A stretch of 54,229 bases of DNA from Candidatus Omnitrophota bacterium (GCA_016934335.1 JAFGTC010000267.1:64010-118238); one strand, 5' to 3'. Positions 1-10,500 are shown, counted from the first letter of the stretch. Notes: generated by a model not told the origin, from the sequence alone. Translations and numbers: made by a program.

Positions 1-1449
1 ATACATGCTGGATAAGCCGTCCTCGCGATATAAAAGTTCCATGTTCCCAAATCGATCCAACAGATAAACGCCGGTGGTCGTATCTTTATCCACATGCGGC
101 CCCATGCCGGGAAGCGGATCAAAACTGAATGCAGTCAAGAAATAATTTTCCGAAAGCGGCCAGGGGCTGTGGAAATAACTTTGGGGCCAGCCCGGCGCTT
201 CGGGAAAGCATACTTCGGGCGTCAGAAATTCTAACGAGGAAAAGTCATCCTCCCCGTTTTGCGAATCCAACGCCGCTTGTTTGGGATCCAAAATCACCAA
301 CGATCCGCCGACATCGGCGTGATGCGCACCAGCGACAAAAATGATGCGATCCGATCCGGGAATCGCTCTGGGCTGATAGCAGGCATTGATGCGCATCGTG
401 TAGTTGCCGAACAGGGACATGGGATTGCTGCCATCCGGATTGCATGACCATAGGCCATGAAAATTGGCGGCGGAGCGATCGACGTAATCCCAGCGCGTAT
501 AAACGATGCGCCCGTCCGGTAGAATGCTGGGATGCCATTCGTTGGTTTCATGGAAGGAAAGGGTGTGAATGTTTGAGCCGCCGGGCTTCATTCGATGAAG
601 CGTGTAGGTCGGCAGGGGCTCCCATGGATTATGACAGCGGCCGAATCCGCCGCGCCGCGTCGACATGAAAACGATGTCTCCATTGGGAAGTTCGCAGGGA
701 TCGAAATCGTCGTATTGACCACCGGTTAAAGCGCGCAGATCGCTTCCATCCGAATTCACGGCATAAATGTGGAATCCTTTTCGATCGCTGGAATAATAAT
801 CGGGCTTCTGTTCGGCGCGTTCTGAGAAAGCGAAATAAAGAGTTTGGGCGTCAAAGGATAAAGAAAGCGTCGTGTAGTTTCCTCGAGGAAGGCGGCCCGC
901 CGTCAGATCTCGAACATGAAAAGAAGTTCCAGGATGCTCCAACAAGAATACGCCGCCGCCCTCGATATCCGCGTAATCGTAATAATAGCCCAGATATTCA
1001 TGGAGCATCTGACAGATAAATCGCTTTCGTTGAAGAAACGCCAGTTTAGTAGATGCGAATAAAGGATTTTTTAATGCAATGCTTCGATTTAGCCAGCGTA
1101 TTTCCCGGTATAACGATAAGCGGCCGTTTGCATCGATTGAATCGAGATCATTTACTTTGTCTTCGAATTTTCGGTGATCTTCAAGCTCACGCGTTAAGTC
1201 GGGCGGTTCTTTCATTTCGAGCAAATCTTTGATGAGGCGGCGTCCTCGAAGAAAAACTTCGCGAATCGTCTCTGGATCTTCGGGAGAACGATTGAACCGC
1301 AGTTCCTGCATTTGCCAGTCGCTTTCGATGGCATCGGTAAAATGTTCGTCGTCATTCGCAAAAATAAGATTGGAATTATTGAGAAATTGAAACAATAAAA
1401 TTGGAAATATATAGACGAAACCGTAGCGGATGCATTTTTTCCCATTCAT
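1..1449 (-). CDS. Hydrazine-synthase-alpha-like / PD40 secreted protein, C-terminus beyond window
   Basis: The minus frame is open for all 483 codons from the ATG at 1449 to the left edge, so the C-terminus is missing. A hydrophobic N-terminus (about residues 8-31) reads as a signal peptide ending near FAND. The middle resembles a TolB/PD40 beta-propeller: repeats with NSDGSDLRAL and KPGGSNIHTL, then HPSILPDGRIVYTRWDYVDR near residues 303-322, and FVAGAHHADVGGSL near 367-380. This order is typical of the hydrazine-synthase alpha-subunit middle-domain family, which is widespread outside anammox bacteria, usually without known function. Full members often carry c-type haem motifs toward the C-terminus; none is visible in this part. 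Function is unknown; periplasmic or surface location is inferred. The adjacent symporter is divergent, 385 nt away. Confidence 0.82.
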   Translation of the reverse strand, partial: MNGKKCIRYGFVYIFPILLFQFLNNSNLIFANDDEHFTDAIESDWQMQELRFNRSPEDPETIREVFLRGRRLIKDLLEMKEPPDLTRELEDHRKFEDKVNDLDSIDANGRLSLYREIRWLNRSIALKNPLFASTKLAFLQRKRFICQMLHEYLGYYYDYADIEGGGVFLLEHPGTSFHVRDLTAGRLPRGNYTTLSLSFDAQTLYFAFSERAEQKPDYYSSDRKGFHIYAVNSDGSDLRALTGGQYDDFDPCELPNGDIVFMSTRRGGFGRCHNPWEPLPTYTLHRMKPGGSNIHTLSFHETNEWHPSILPDGRIVYTRWDYVDRSAANFHGLWSCNPDGSNPMSLFGNYTMRINACYQPRAIPGSDRIIFVAGAHHADVGGSLVILDPKQAALDSQNGEDDFSSLEFLTPEVCFPEAPGWPQSYFHSPWPLSENYFLTAFSFDPLPGMGPHVDKDTTTGVYLLDRFGNMELLYREDGLSSMY

Positions 1450-1834
1450 GGCAGCCTCTCGATAAACATGATGCAGTTTTGAACTCAATCGCATTTAACC
1501 AATAATTCATATTAATCGATTGAGAATCCAATAGAAAGATGCTTTTGAGAAAAAGATGAAAAATGTCGTCCGTCTTAGAGGCGCAATGATCATTCATTAT
1601 ACAAAGTAAAAAATCGCGTGGATCTTTCGCTCTAAATACGGATGGAGAGCATCGAATGATATCTCTTTGTCCTATGTACATTGGATTGATTTCCATGGAG
1701 TGTTAAACTCATTCCAACTTTTCTCAGAATCGGTTCGCCGATTTGGGAGAGGCGTTGTTTTGGAATAGAATGACGGCAAGACATCTTGTATAGTAGATCC
1801 GTTTATTGAAACTTTTGGACAAAAGGCGGCTCAA
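1450..1834. other. Divergent intergenic region
   Basis: This 385-nt gap separates the divergent hydrazine-synthase-like gene and symporter, so it must hold both promoters. No convincing gene is present. A short inverted repeat, CAAGA-CA-TCTTG (1777-1788), sits directly before TATAGT (1789-1794), a possible -10 box for the symporter operon, but no matching -35 hexamer at normal spacing was found. No tRNA or strong hairpin was seen. Confidence 0.5.
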
Positions 1835-3424
1835 ATGGAATCGAATGAATTGATTCAGAACGTGTTTGCAGGCGGCGCGTTTACGGCTTTGGATTGGTGC
1901 ATCGTTATCGGCTACGTCTCGATATCGATCTTTATCGGCATTTTCGCGAACCGCTTCATCAAAGGCGTGGCGGATTATGTCGTGGCGGGTCGAAATCTAG
2001 GAACCGCCTTGTCCGTCGCCACCATGACCGGGACGGAGATGGGATTGATTACGGTGATGTATTCGGCCCAAAAAGGGTTCACCGGCGGCTTTGCGGCGTT
2101 TCATATCGCTGTCATTGCATGCATCGTTACATTTATCGTCGGACTCACGGGCTTCATTGTCGTCCCCTTGCGAAAAACCCAAGCCATGACCATCCCCGAG
2201 TATTACGAGATGCGCTTCGGGCGTAGAACGCGCATTTTAGGAGGGATTCTGCTGGCGTTCGGAGGAATTCTGAACATGGGATTATTCTTGAAGATCGGTT
2301 CTCAATTCGTCGTCGGAGTGACGGGAATCGATCCTTCCGGCGGATTGCTGCCTTTAGTCATGATTTCGCTGATCATCCTGATTCTGTTTTATACTATCCT
2401 GGGCGGAATGGTATCCGTCGTGATCGCCGATTATATTCAATTCACCGTCTTGTCGATCGGTTTGCTATTAGTGGTGGGTATGAGTCTTTACCATTTTGGA
2501 TGGGGCCACATGGTGGAAGTTGTTCAACAACATAAAGGGGATTCGGGCTTCGATCCTACGATCAAAGGAAGCGGCTTCGGCCCCGCTTACATGAGTTGGC
2601 AAGCCGTGTTGGGATTGGTCAGCTGCGCAATTTGGCCGACGGCCGTCACGCGCGCTTTATCGGCGCGAAATACGCAAGTGGTGAAGCGTCAATATATGCT
2701 ATCCTCCATTTCGTTTTTAATACGCTTCCTGATCCCGTATTTTCTGGGAATCGCCGCATTCGTTTTTATTATGTCGTCGGGCGGCATTTTCAAGGAAGCC
2801 TTTTTCCCCGCGAACGGACAGGAAGGCCTCGACAATCTTTACGCCATGCCCATCTTTCTTTCTCATACGCTGCCGGCGGGGATTCTCGGTTTAGTTTCAG
2901 CCGCCATGATCGCCGCCTTCATGTCGACCCATGACAGTTATCTTCTCTGCTGGTCATCGGTCATCGTGCTCGACATCGTCAATCCTCTCCGGCAGGGCAA
3001 AGGATTGACCGATCGAGGGAAAGTGTTCTTGACTCGTTTTATCATGGTCTTGATCGGGATCTATATTGTGGTCTGGGGCCTTTGGTATGAAGGATCGGAC
3101 GATATTTGGGAATACATGGGAATCACCGGCGCCATTTACTCCACTGGCGCGATCGCCGTTTTAAGTTTCGGCCTGTACTGGAAGCGAGCCAGCTCCACCG
3201 GGGCGACGCTTGCCCTGATCGCTGGATTCAGCGCAATTTTCGGATTAAGCAAAGTACGGGATCTCCTGAATTACGACGCCATTGAACAGGTCGTCGGATT
3301 CGAATTGACCGCGCCAGTCATGGGATTATTTACCTTAGGATTAAGCATTTTCGCCATGATTGCCGGCTCATTGCTCTGGCCCGATAAAGCGCCGGAGAAT
3401 CAAACCATGAAGGAGGCGTCATAA
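1835..3424 (+). CDS. Sodium:solute symporter (SSS family)
   Basis: This 529-residue inner-membrane protein has about 13 hydrophobic helices and the SSS-family pattern: DYVVAGRNLG near residue 50, PLRKTQAMTIPEYYEMRFG near 110-128, and a sodium-site-like region with STHDSYLLCWSSV near 365-378. It should carry a small solute, probably a sugar or sugar derivative, into the cell with sodium. Substrate cannot be read from sequence; the following sugar nucleotidyltransferase and GALK-type kinase make a hexose or N-acetylhexosamine most likely. The stop codon overlaps the next ATG by one base (TAATG), indicating translational coupling to the small membrane protein. It heads a four-gene operon. Confidence 0.9.
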   Translation: MESNELIQNVFAGGAFTALDWCIVIGYVSISIFIGIFANRFIKGVADYVVAGRNLGTALSVATMTGTEMGLITVMYSAQKGFTGGFAAFHIAVIACIVTFIVGLTGFIVVPLRKTQAMTIPEYYEMRFGRRTRILGGILLAFGGILNMGLFLKIGSQFVVGVTGIDPSGGLLPLVMISLIILILFYTILGGMVSVVIADYIQFTVLSIGLLLVVGMSLYHFGWGHMVEVVQQHKGDSGFDPTIKGSGFGPAYMSWQAVLGLVSCAIWPTAVTRALSARNTQVVKRQYMLSSISFLIRFLIPYFLGIAAFVFIMSSGGIFKEAFFPANGQEGLDNLYAMPIFLSHTLPAGILGLVSAAMIAAFMSTHDSYLLCWSSVIVLDIVNPLRQGKGLTDRGKVFLTRFIMVLIGIYIVVWGLWYEGSDDIWEYMGITGAIYSTGAIAVLSFGLYWKRASSTGATLALIAGFSAIFGLSKVRDLLNYDAIEQVVGFELTAPVMGLFTLGLSIFAMIAGSLLWPDKAPENQTMKEAS

Positions 3425-3606
3425 TGGAACCCTGGATGAGCATCTGGACCTATGTGTTTTTTATCAGCATTACAGCATTTGCTTTGATGAGCGTTTGGGT
3501 CGTCATTTTTGGAGGGATTGACGTCCTTAAAATGCTCAGCGAATTGAGAAAAACGGGATTGCCTGACCAACCGGTCGAAGAACCGGAATCATCCGAGTCT
3601 CAATGA
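3424..3606 (+). CDS. Small single-helix protein coupled to the symporter
   Basis: A 60-residue protein starts inside the symporter stop codon. It has one long hydrophobic segment (about residues 6-30), then a charged tail rich in Glu, Pro and Ser. Overlapping translation strongly suggests a 1:1 partner of the symporter. Small accessory subunits are known for some sodium symporters, such as MetS for MetP, and small proteins accompany SSS transporters in PVC-like bacteria. Role as a stability or assembly factor is inferred. A comparable 58-residue membrane protein follows the permease at 12562-12738. Confidence 0.8.
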   Translation: MEPWMSIWTYVFFISITAFALMSVWVVIFGGIDVLKMLSELRKTGLPDQPVEEPESSESQ

Positions 3607-3658
3607 AAACTAATGGAATCGCGGCGACGCTCCGTGTGATCGCTGCAAGGAGTTTTTG

Positions 3659-4426
3659 ATGAAATCTGTGATACTCGCCGCCGGGCGAGGAACGCGCATG
3701 CGTCATCTAACGGACAATCAACCTAAACCGATGATCGATATCGGAAAAGAACTGATTCTTGAAAAAATCGTCTTTTCCATTCGCGATGCCGGGATATCCG
3801 AGTTCGTCGTGGTGACGGGATATCATGCCAACATCATTGAAAATTTTTTTGGAGACGGCCATTCGTTCGGCATCCAGATAACTTACGTCCGACAGAAAGT
3901 CTTAGACGGAACGGCCGGCGCAGTGCGAATCACGAGAGACTGTGTGAATGACAAACCTTTTTTGCTCAGTTTCGGCGACATCATCACAAATCCGGCCAAT
4001 TATTCTCGAGTGATAGAAACGTTTCATCGAAACCCATCGGATGCTTTGCTCAGCGTCAACGAAATCGAAGATCCTTATAAAGGCGCCGCTGTTCATTTTG
4101 ATCCGGAAACAAAACGGATCACTCAAATCATCGAGAAGCCTCCTAAAGGATCGTCAACAACCAAATGGAACAATTCCGGCATATTTGTTTTTACGCCGAG
4201 TCTGTTTGATTATATTGAACAGATCGAACTTTCTCCGCGCGGTGAATACGAACTGCCCGATGCGATTCGGTTGATGATCGAAGATAATAAGAGCGTGATG
4301 GCGATGCCTTTGAAGGGATTTTGGGGCGATATCGGAACGCCGGAGGATGTGGAGCAGTTGCGTTTTATGATCGAGAAGGATGAAAACATCCTCCAAAACG
4401 ATACGCAAAATCGAACTTTACACTAA
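3659..4426 (+). CDS. Sugar-1-phosphate nucleotidyltransferase
   Basis: This 255-residue protein is a single NTP_transferase domain without the C-terminal beta-helix of GlmU. It starts with ILAAGRGTRM (residues 4-13) and the KPM that follows, the nucleotide-binding loop, and has LSFGDIITN for metal binding, near residue 105. It should join a sugar-1-phosphate to an NTP, giving an NDP-sugar and pyrophosphate. The ATG at 3659 was chosen because AAGGAG lies six bases upstream; a TTG codon three bases earlier is too close. The downstream sugar-1-kinase, 12 nt away, could supply its substrate. The exact sugar and nucleotide are not determined. Confidence 0.88.
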   Translation: MKSVILAAGRGTRMRHLTDNQPKPMIDIGKELILEKIVFSIRDAGISEFVVVTGYHANIIENFFGDGHSFGIQITYVRQKVLDGTAGAVRITRDCVNDKPFLLSFGDIITNPANYSRVIETFHRNPSDALLSVNEIEDPYKGAAVHFDPETKRITQIIEKPPKGSSTTKWNNSGIFVFTPSLFDYIEQIELSPRGEYELPDAIRLMIEDNKSVMAMPLKGFWGDIGTPEDVEQLRFMIEKDENILQNDTQNRTLH

Positions 4427-4438
4427 AGCAAAAAGAAT

Positions 4439-5797
4439 ATGAATGATCTTATAGAAAAGACGCACCAGGCTTTTTTTGATTATTTTGCAGAGAAGCCTTC
4501 CTTCCTGGTCCGTTCTCCCGGCCGAGTCAATCTATTGGGAGAGCACACCGACTATAACGGGCTGCCGGTTTTGCCCATGGCGATCGATCACAGCATCGTC
4601 ATAGCGGGGTGCGCCCGAAACGACAATCAATTTCATGTCGTCGCGCATGATTTCAATGATGAAAACGTTACATTTAAACTTGGCGTCTCCATCCCCAAGC
4701 ATCCGCAAGGCCATTGGGTGAATTATGTCAAAGCGGGGATCAAGGGTCTTTTGGATAAAATGGAAAGGAAAGACGTCCGCGCTTGCAAGGGATGCGATTT
4801 GTATATGATGGGCGACATCCCTTACGGATCCGGGCTTTCCTCTTCATCGGCTTTGGTCGTCGCTTCTGCGCTTTGTTTTTTGCAGGCCAATTATATTCCA
4901 TTTCACCGTTCGCCGTTGGCCGTATGGATGGCGGAAGCAGAATATTATGTAGGTACGCGGGGCGGAGGGATGGATCAAGCGACATGTCTTCTAGGGGAAT
5001 CGGATCATTTGCTCAAACTTGATTTTTTCCCCTTGCGCGCAACCCAGATTCCCTGGGATCCAAACTACTCGGTTGTCATCTGCGACAGCGGCGTCCGAGC
5101 CCAAAAATCGGAAAATGCTTTGCAGGCCTATAATTTTCGATCAGCGGAATGCCGATTGGGGAAATTGTTGATCGACAGTTTCCTGAAGCGCTCCGGACAA
5201 TCGTTTTCATGGGAGCGCCTCGGCGATTTGTTGCAAAAGCCGCACAATTATACGTATTCTGATTTGGATGAACTGGCGCGGCGATCGCTCAAGGAGGTTT
5301 ATTCTTTTGACGAGTTGATTTCCGAATTGGGCGATAAAAAAGCCGCCGTTAAAATTTTAAAGGATTGTTCGATTGGGCCCGCTTCAACGTATTCGAAACT
5401 GGAATTTTCCTGCGGGAAGCGGTTTCGCCATATCATTTCAGACGGCTGGCGGGTGGAGCAAAGCCGTGAATCTCTCATGAACCAGGATATGAAAAAATTC
5501 GGCGAATGCATGCTGAAAGGGCATCAAAGCGCTCGCGACGATTTCGCCATCTCATGCAAGGAACTAAACGATCTGGTCGAGAGCGCCATGGAAAGCGGCT
5601 CGTTGGGATCTCGACTCACGGGCGCGGGCTTTGGCGGGTGCACCATCAATCTTGTACCTAAAAAGAAGGTCAATAATTTTGTCAAAAAAATGGAATCGAC
5701 TTACTATCGAGATCGCGCTGCGAGTCAAGATCCTAGAATCCTTATTACACAACCTTCGAACGGCGCGGAAATTTTGATTTGCAGTCAGTTTGATTGA
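4439..5797 (+). CDS. galK: Galactokinase-family sugar-1-kinase, GALK2-like
   Basis: This 452-residue GHMP kinase has the galactokinase signature GRVNLLGEHTDYNG (residues 28-41), the ATP loop GSGLSSSSAL (near 128-137), GTRGGGMDQ, and the C-terminal RLTGAGFGGC (near 391-400). GHMP kinases phosphorylate the anomeric hydroxyl of galactose or a relative. The stretches GGGMDQ, PLRAT, FRSAECRLG and the long C-terminal half resemble eukaryotic N-acetylgalactosamine kinase/GALK2 more than the short E. coli GalK (about 380 residues). Substrate could be galactose, GalNAc or another sugar. It follows the nucleotidyltransferase, so the pair probably makes NDP-sugar from imported free sugar. Its end overlaps the convergent gene by 13 bases. 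Confidence 0.85.
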   Translation: MNDLIEKTHQAFFDYFAEKPSFLVRSPGRVNLLGEHTDYNGLPVLPMAIDHSIVIAGCARNDNQFHVVAHDFNDENVTFKLGVSIPKHPQGHWVNYVKAGIKGLLDKMERKDVRACKGCDLYMMGDIPYGSGLSSSSALVVASALCFLQANYIPFHRSPLAVWMAEAEYYVGTRGGGMDQATCLLGESDHLLKLDFFPLRATQIPWDPNYSVVICDSGVRAQKSENALQAYNFRSAECRLGKLLIDSFLKRSGQSFSWERLGDLLQKPHNYTYSDLDELARRSLKEVYSFDELISELGDKKAAVKILKDCSIGPASTYSKLEFSCGKRFRHIISDGWRVEQSRESLMNQDMKKFGECMLKGHQSARDDFAISCKELNDLVESAMESGSLGSRLTGAGFGGCTINLVPKKKVNNFVKKMESTYYRDRAASQDPRILITQPSNGAEILICSQFD

Positions 5798-7566
5798 TAA
5801 CGATATTGAAAGCGTCCATTCGGCGCCGCATCGCCGTTCACAATCCAATCCAGCGGATCGAATTCCTGCATATTGTCAGACCACTTGAATCGTAGATCCA
5901 GATCCGTACAACCGGCGCGGATTTCCAGCATCTCTCGAGGGATTCGGATCGCCATTTCGCGTCCGTCGCAATCATAATTGAGGAAACCGATCGTTTTCCA
6001 ATTTCCAGCCTGATATTTTTTGAGCGCCAGCGGCGAGTCTCTCTCGCTGCTAACAGGCTGTACCAAATAACGCCAGCCTTCCCAGCAAGTTGGTTCGGGA
6101 TTTCCTATTTGAAGGAACAGCATCATCCAGTTCGTTCCGATTTTAGGCGAAATGGGAAGAACGGTTTGCGCATAAAAGTACAGGAATTCATCGTCGCGGG
6201 CGACTTTCATGACTTTAAAATCGTTTCTTCCCGTGGTGTTCCTATAAAAAAGATCGCCGTATCCTGGATGATGACGGGGAAAAACGTCGCCTACATCATC
6301 TCGATATTCCGGCTGCACATCCTTCCACGCTTCGAAATGATTGAGAGGAATCGTTCGGGGAGAAGAGGCTTTGGGAAGATTTCGCACTCCCTTGAATCGC
6401 CGGACGCCGTCCACCATTTGATAATAATAGTTGTCTTTATATCCGCCTTTCATCGGTTCGATGTCTCGATTGAACTCCATACTGTACAAATCGACAAAGT
6501 AGGAATCGCCCGGATTCAAGTCTTTTCCGGCTAGTTTCATGGGCTTGTCAGTCAGGAAGCGCATGGCGATCCATTCGTTCCATTGGGTGATGAAAATAAA
6601 CTCCGGATCCACTTCAAGCGCGCGCCTCCATTGTTCGTTGAAGCACAATCCTTTCTCGCTTTGGTACTGTCCCGGCGGCGGCTGGACACCGTCATGGAAA
6701 CTCTTTCCCAAGCCCAGACCGTCGTTGTGATTCAAGGGATGCTGCGCCGTCTCAACTACCATTTGCTCGATTTGGTCCGGATTATCGCGCCACCCGCCTT
6801 GTTGGGGATAGTGCTCCAGCCAAGGCCATTTATCTTGCCCCGGCTGCCAGGCCCACGAGCGCCGAATTGTAAAGAATTCCCGCTGCTCATCCGTCAATTC
6901 TTCTTCTTTGGCCAGGATGATCGGCTTTCCTTTCCAATGAAACCACAACTCTTTATATATTCCTTTGGCATAAAGATTTTCGTAGATCGATTGGACGGTT
7001 TGACCGGAGCTCGAATTGGTCAAAAAAGCTATTTGCGGAGTTCGCCCGCCTTGATTGCGAATGTCTCGATAGATTTGGCACAAGGTTAGATAAATGCGCG
7101 TGTAGGGGACGGCATTGGTGACATCGAAGAAAATGACGTCGACTCCCGCATCGGCCAACATTTGTGCATTTTTACGGATGACCCATTCATCATCTGATAA
7201 ATAATATCCATAGAGAGGCTCCGACCAATGATGGAATACGTGTTCCGGCCCCCAGTTTGGATTCAAAGGATCTTCCGCCAATATTTTCGTAATATCGTAA
7301 AGTTGAGTTGTGTGCTGACCGTGCCAGATATAGTAAAAGACTCCTACAAACTTTCCGGCGCGAGCGTCGCCTGTGAGGTTATGTTCAGCGACCGGTCTGC
7401 CTAAATCATCGACGGCGGCCCATGTATCGCTGAATGTATCCCAAAGAGCGTTTCTCTCCGCGCCGGATGGATTCAACGAATCCGTTTGCGTGAATCCGCT
7501 CTTCAAAAAAGCGAAAAGAAGGAGCGCCGCCGCCGGAAAAATATGTCGAAGAAATAGTCTAGTCAT
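5785..7566 (-). CDS. Secreted GH71/GH99-like glycoside hydrolase candidate
   Basis: A 593-residue protein with a signal peptide (hydrophobic residues 8-26, ending near GFTQ). The central region has a TIM-barrel look: GVFYYIWHG, ADAGVDVIFFDVTN near residue 140, and QWNEW near 340, features shared with the GH71/GH99-like family of endo-acting mannanase- or glucanase-type proteins. The C-terminal third (DDEFLYFYAQT near 455) resembles a CBM9-like beta-sandwich. Reaction is not certain. It lies last in the rhamnose block, 31 nt after the GH78 gene, and probably acts on the same polymer in the periplasm or outside the cell. Confidence 0.7.
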   Translation of the reverse strand: MTRLFLRHIFPAAALLLFAFLKSGFTQTDSLNPSGAERNALWDTFSDTWAAVDDLGRPVAEHNLTGDARAGKFVGVFYYIWHGQHTTQLYDITKILAEDPLNPNWGPEHVFHHWSEPLYGYYLSDDEWVIRKNAQMLADAGVDVIFFDVTNAVPYTRIYLTLCQIYRDIRNQGGRTPQIAFLTNSSSGQTVQSIYENLYAKGIYKELWFHWKGKPIILAKEEELTDEQREFFTIRRSWAWQPGQDKWPWLEHYPQQGGWRDNPDQIEQMVVETAQHPLNHNDGLGLGKSFHDGVQPPPGQYQSEKGLCFNEQWRRALEVDPEFIFITQWNEWIAMRFLTDKPMKLAGKDLNPGDSYFVDLYSMEFNRDIEPMKGGYKDNYYYQMVDGVRRFKGVRNLPKASSPRTIPLNHFEAWKDVQPEYRDDVGDVFPRHHPGYGDLFYRNTTGRNDFKVMKVARDDEFLYFYAQTVLPISPKIGTNWMMLFLQIGNPEPTCWEGWRYLVQPVSSERDSPLALKKYQAGNWKTIGFLNYDCDGREMAIRIPREMLEIRAGCTDLDLRFKWSDNMQEFDPLDWIVNGDAAPNGRFQYRYQSN

Positions 7567-7597
7567 TATAAGTTCTCGTTACGCCTGAATTGGTCGT

Positions 7598-10500
7598 CTA
7601 CCAGCCTTGGGATGCAAATTGATAACGGCCGGATTCTATGCGGCAGACGGCGCGGCCGTTGTCTGTTTTGAGGAAGGCGACGCCTGGCGCATCGGTAATG
7701 GATTTCCCGCTTTCCGTCGGTTGGGCGTCCTCTTTAGCAGGAATAAAGACCGTGGCTGTCGTGTTGGCGGGAATTTCGATCTTCCAAACGAATCGGCCGT
7801 CTTCGATTTTCCAATCGCTGACAATGTCTCCATGCATCGAATCATAATGGGCCTGGCAGGATGTCAAATCTCCGACAGGATGGGGGCGCATGATGATATG
7901 CTTGAAGGCGGGCTCGTTAGGATCCGCCTGAATCCCTGCCAGATATTCGGTCATCCAAATATTGAGATCACCGACTAACATGACATGGTTGCCCGAATTC
8001 ATGGCTGGATCGGCGGTATCTCCATTCCAAAGTTCCCAGACTGTCGTCGCGCCTTTTTCAATCATATAACCCCAACTGGGATACGTCTTTTGCGATGCGA
8101 TCGTGTAAGCGACGTCCGCACGGCCGTTGTCGGATAAGACGCGCATGAGCCATTGTCCGCCGATTAAGCCCGTACCAATATGTTCATCGGTTTCATTCAC
8201 GATCTTATCGATCAAATGATTGAAGACTTTCTGTTTGTATGGTTCGGGAACCATGCCGAAAGAGAGAGGAAGCACATACGAGGTTTGCGAACCGTTATCG
8301 TATTGGCATTTTTCTTCATCGAAGAATTTTTCATTGAAAGCCTGCCGGATCTGTTGCGCTTTGCTCTCAAATCGCCGGGCGTCATCTTTTTTGCCCAGAA
8401 TCGAGGCGTATTGCGACATCAGGCGTAGATTCTTATAAAAATACGTTGTTCCCAAGACAGCCTTGGCGGTTTTACGATTGGGATCCTGGGAATGAATCAA
8501 TTCGGGGGATTCGGGTGGAACGCACCAGTCGCCATAGGTATCCCGCGGCATGATGTCGTCTTCCAGAAACCGGCTCATGTAATCGATCCACTGTTTCATG
8601 CCGGGGTAGTGCTTTTCTAAAACGCGTACGTCGCCATACTGCGTATATAAACTGCTTGGGGTGATGGTGAAGGCGCTTGGCCACGTTACATCATCGGGGA
8701 ACATCGGCCAATACGACGGCGCAACGCTGGGCACGGAGCCATTGTCTTTTTGAGCGTCATCGATATCGGTCATCCACTTGGCGTAAAGCGGAGCGATGTT
8801 GAAGAGATAGGCTTCGCCTTTGGATTCCGCCGCTCGGTCGCCGAGCCAGGCCTGGCGCTCGTCGCGCTGGGGGCAGTCCGTCGGAAAACTGCGGTAGTTG
8901 CCCCTCACCCCCCAATAGATGTTTTGGCGAATTTGATTGAGGAGCGGATTCGAGCAAAGGAAGGCGCCGGCCGGTTCGACGTCGTCATGAACAACGCGCC
9001 CTTCCAGAGAAGAGAGAGTCGGCTCTCCGGGAAATCCCGTCATTTCGACATATCGGAAACCGTGGTAAGTAAAACGAGGTTCATAAATTTCCAGCCCGTT
9101 TCCTTTTAGGGTATAGATATCAGTGACTTTGGCCGAACGGATATTGTCTAAATAAAGCGTTCCATCCTCTTTGAGCAACTCCGCATGACGAAGTTTTACG
9201 GACGTTCCTTTCGGGCCTTTGACTTTCAAGCGACACCATCCCACCATGTTTTGGCCCATGTCAAAAATGTACATGCCCGGTTTGGGATTGGAGAGCCCTA
9301 CGGGTCGAAGAGTTTCTGTGACGCGGATAGGCGGCGTCATCGGCGCTCGCAGGACGCCCTCGGGCGCTGCAACCGTTTCTACGGAACGCCAGTCGGTTTC
9401 GTCGAAACCGATTTCGCTCCAACCGGGCATTTCCATGCGCGCATCGTATTCTTCGCCGTCATATTCATTATTGGCGCGAATGGGGCCTTTCGTCGTGATC
9501 TTCCAGTCTTCGCCGCTCATGACGACATGGCTTGAACCGTCTTCATACTCGATGTGCATTTGCAACAGTAATTTGGGGAAACCATAGGTTTTTGTGAATG
9601 TAGGGATTTCTATGCGGGGGGCGTAATAGCGACCGTTTCCCAAAATAACGCCAAGAGCGTTTTCCCCTTCTTTGAGAAGATCGGTTACATCGAAAGTTTC
9701 ATAAAAAACACGGTCTTCGTATTCCGTGAGTCCCGGTTCTAGAACATGATCGCCCGCTTTTTGACCGTTGATCTGCAATTCGAACAATCCTAAACCGCAA
9801 ATATAGGCGAATGCTTTACGCACTTTTTTCGGTAGCGTGAATTCTTTGCGAAGATGCCGGGCGGGCAGGCGTCTTTGAAGCGCCTCGACATTGGGGCCTT
9901 GGATTTCACCCCACGGATTGATGCCGTATTCGCCGAAAGCGTTGGCTTTCTCCCATTGAGAATCGTCAAAATCGGCTTGAAGCCATTGAGAATTTTCCGT
10001 ATCCGACGCTTTCCAGTTGGAATCGGTAGAAATGATTTGCGACTTGCCGTCTTTGAATTCGAGTCGAATGCATCCGATCAGCCCCGCCGGGTTGGCAGAC
10101 GCTCCTGCATTTTTTGCTTCTACGCAGACGAGGTTGTCTCCGCTTTTCAGGACGTCTTTCAGATCGAATTGATTCAGTTGTTTGAAGTTGCCTCCTTTTC
10201 CCATCTCCCGGCCATTCATCCATAAGGTGAAAGAATTGTCGGCCGTGAACATGCCTTGAGCGGAGCGTAGCTTTTCGACGGAATCCAGATGAACAACACG
10301 GCGAAAATACGCGTTTCCCACTGGCGCTGATTCAGCGGGATTCCCGGCCGAAAGCCAAATCCAATGGGCTTGTTGAATGTCGTTTGGCTGTTCAAGGTTT
10401 TCTTCCGAGTTCTCTTGATCCAGGCCGATCCATTCCGCTTTCCAATCCGAAGGATTTAAAAGCCCCATGCTCCAATAAGCGGATTCGCTCCAATCCGAAG

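Noticed and set aside
1376-1696. Minus-strand frame of 106 codons upstream of the first gene
   Set aside because: It overlaps the start of the better-supported hydrazine-synthase-like gene and has no recognisable domain.
1773-1794. Complete promoter for the symporter
   Set aside because: A -10-like TATAGT and small palindrome are present, but no -35 box at proper spacing was found.
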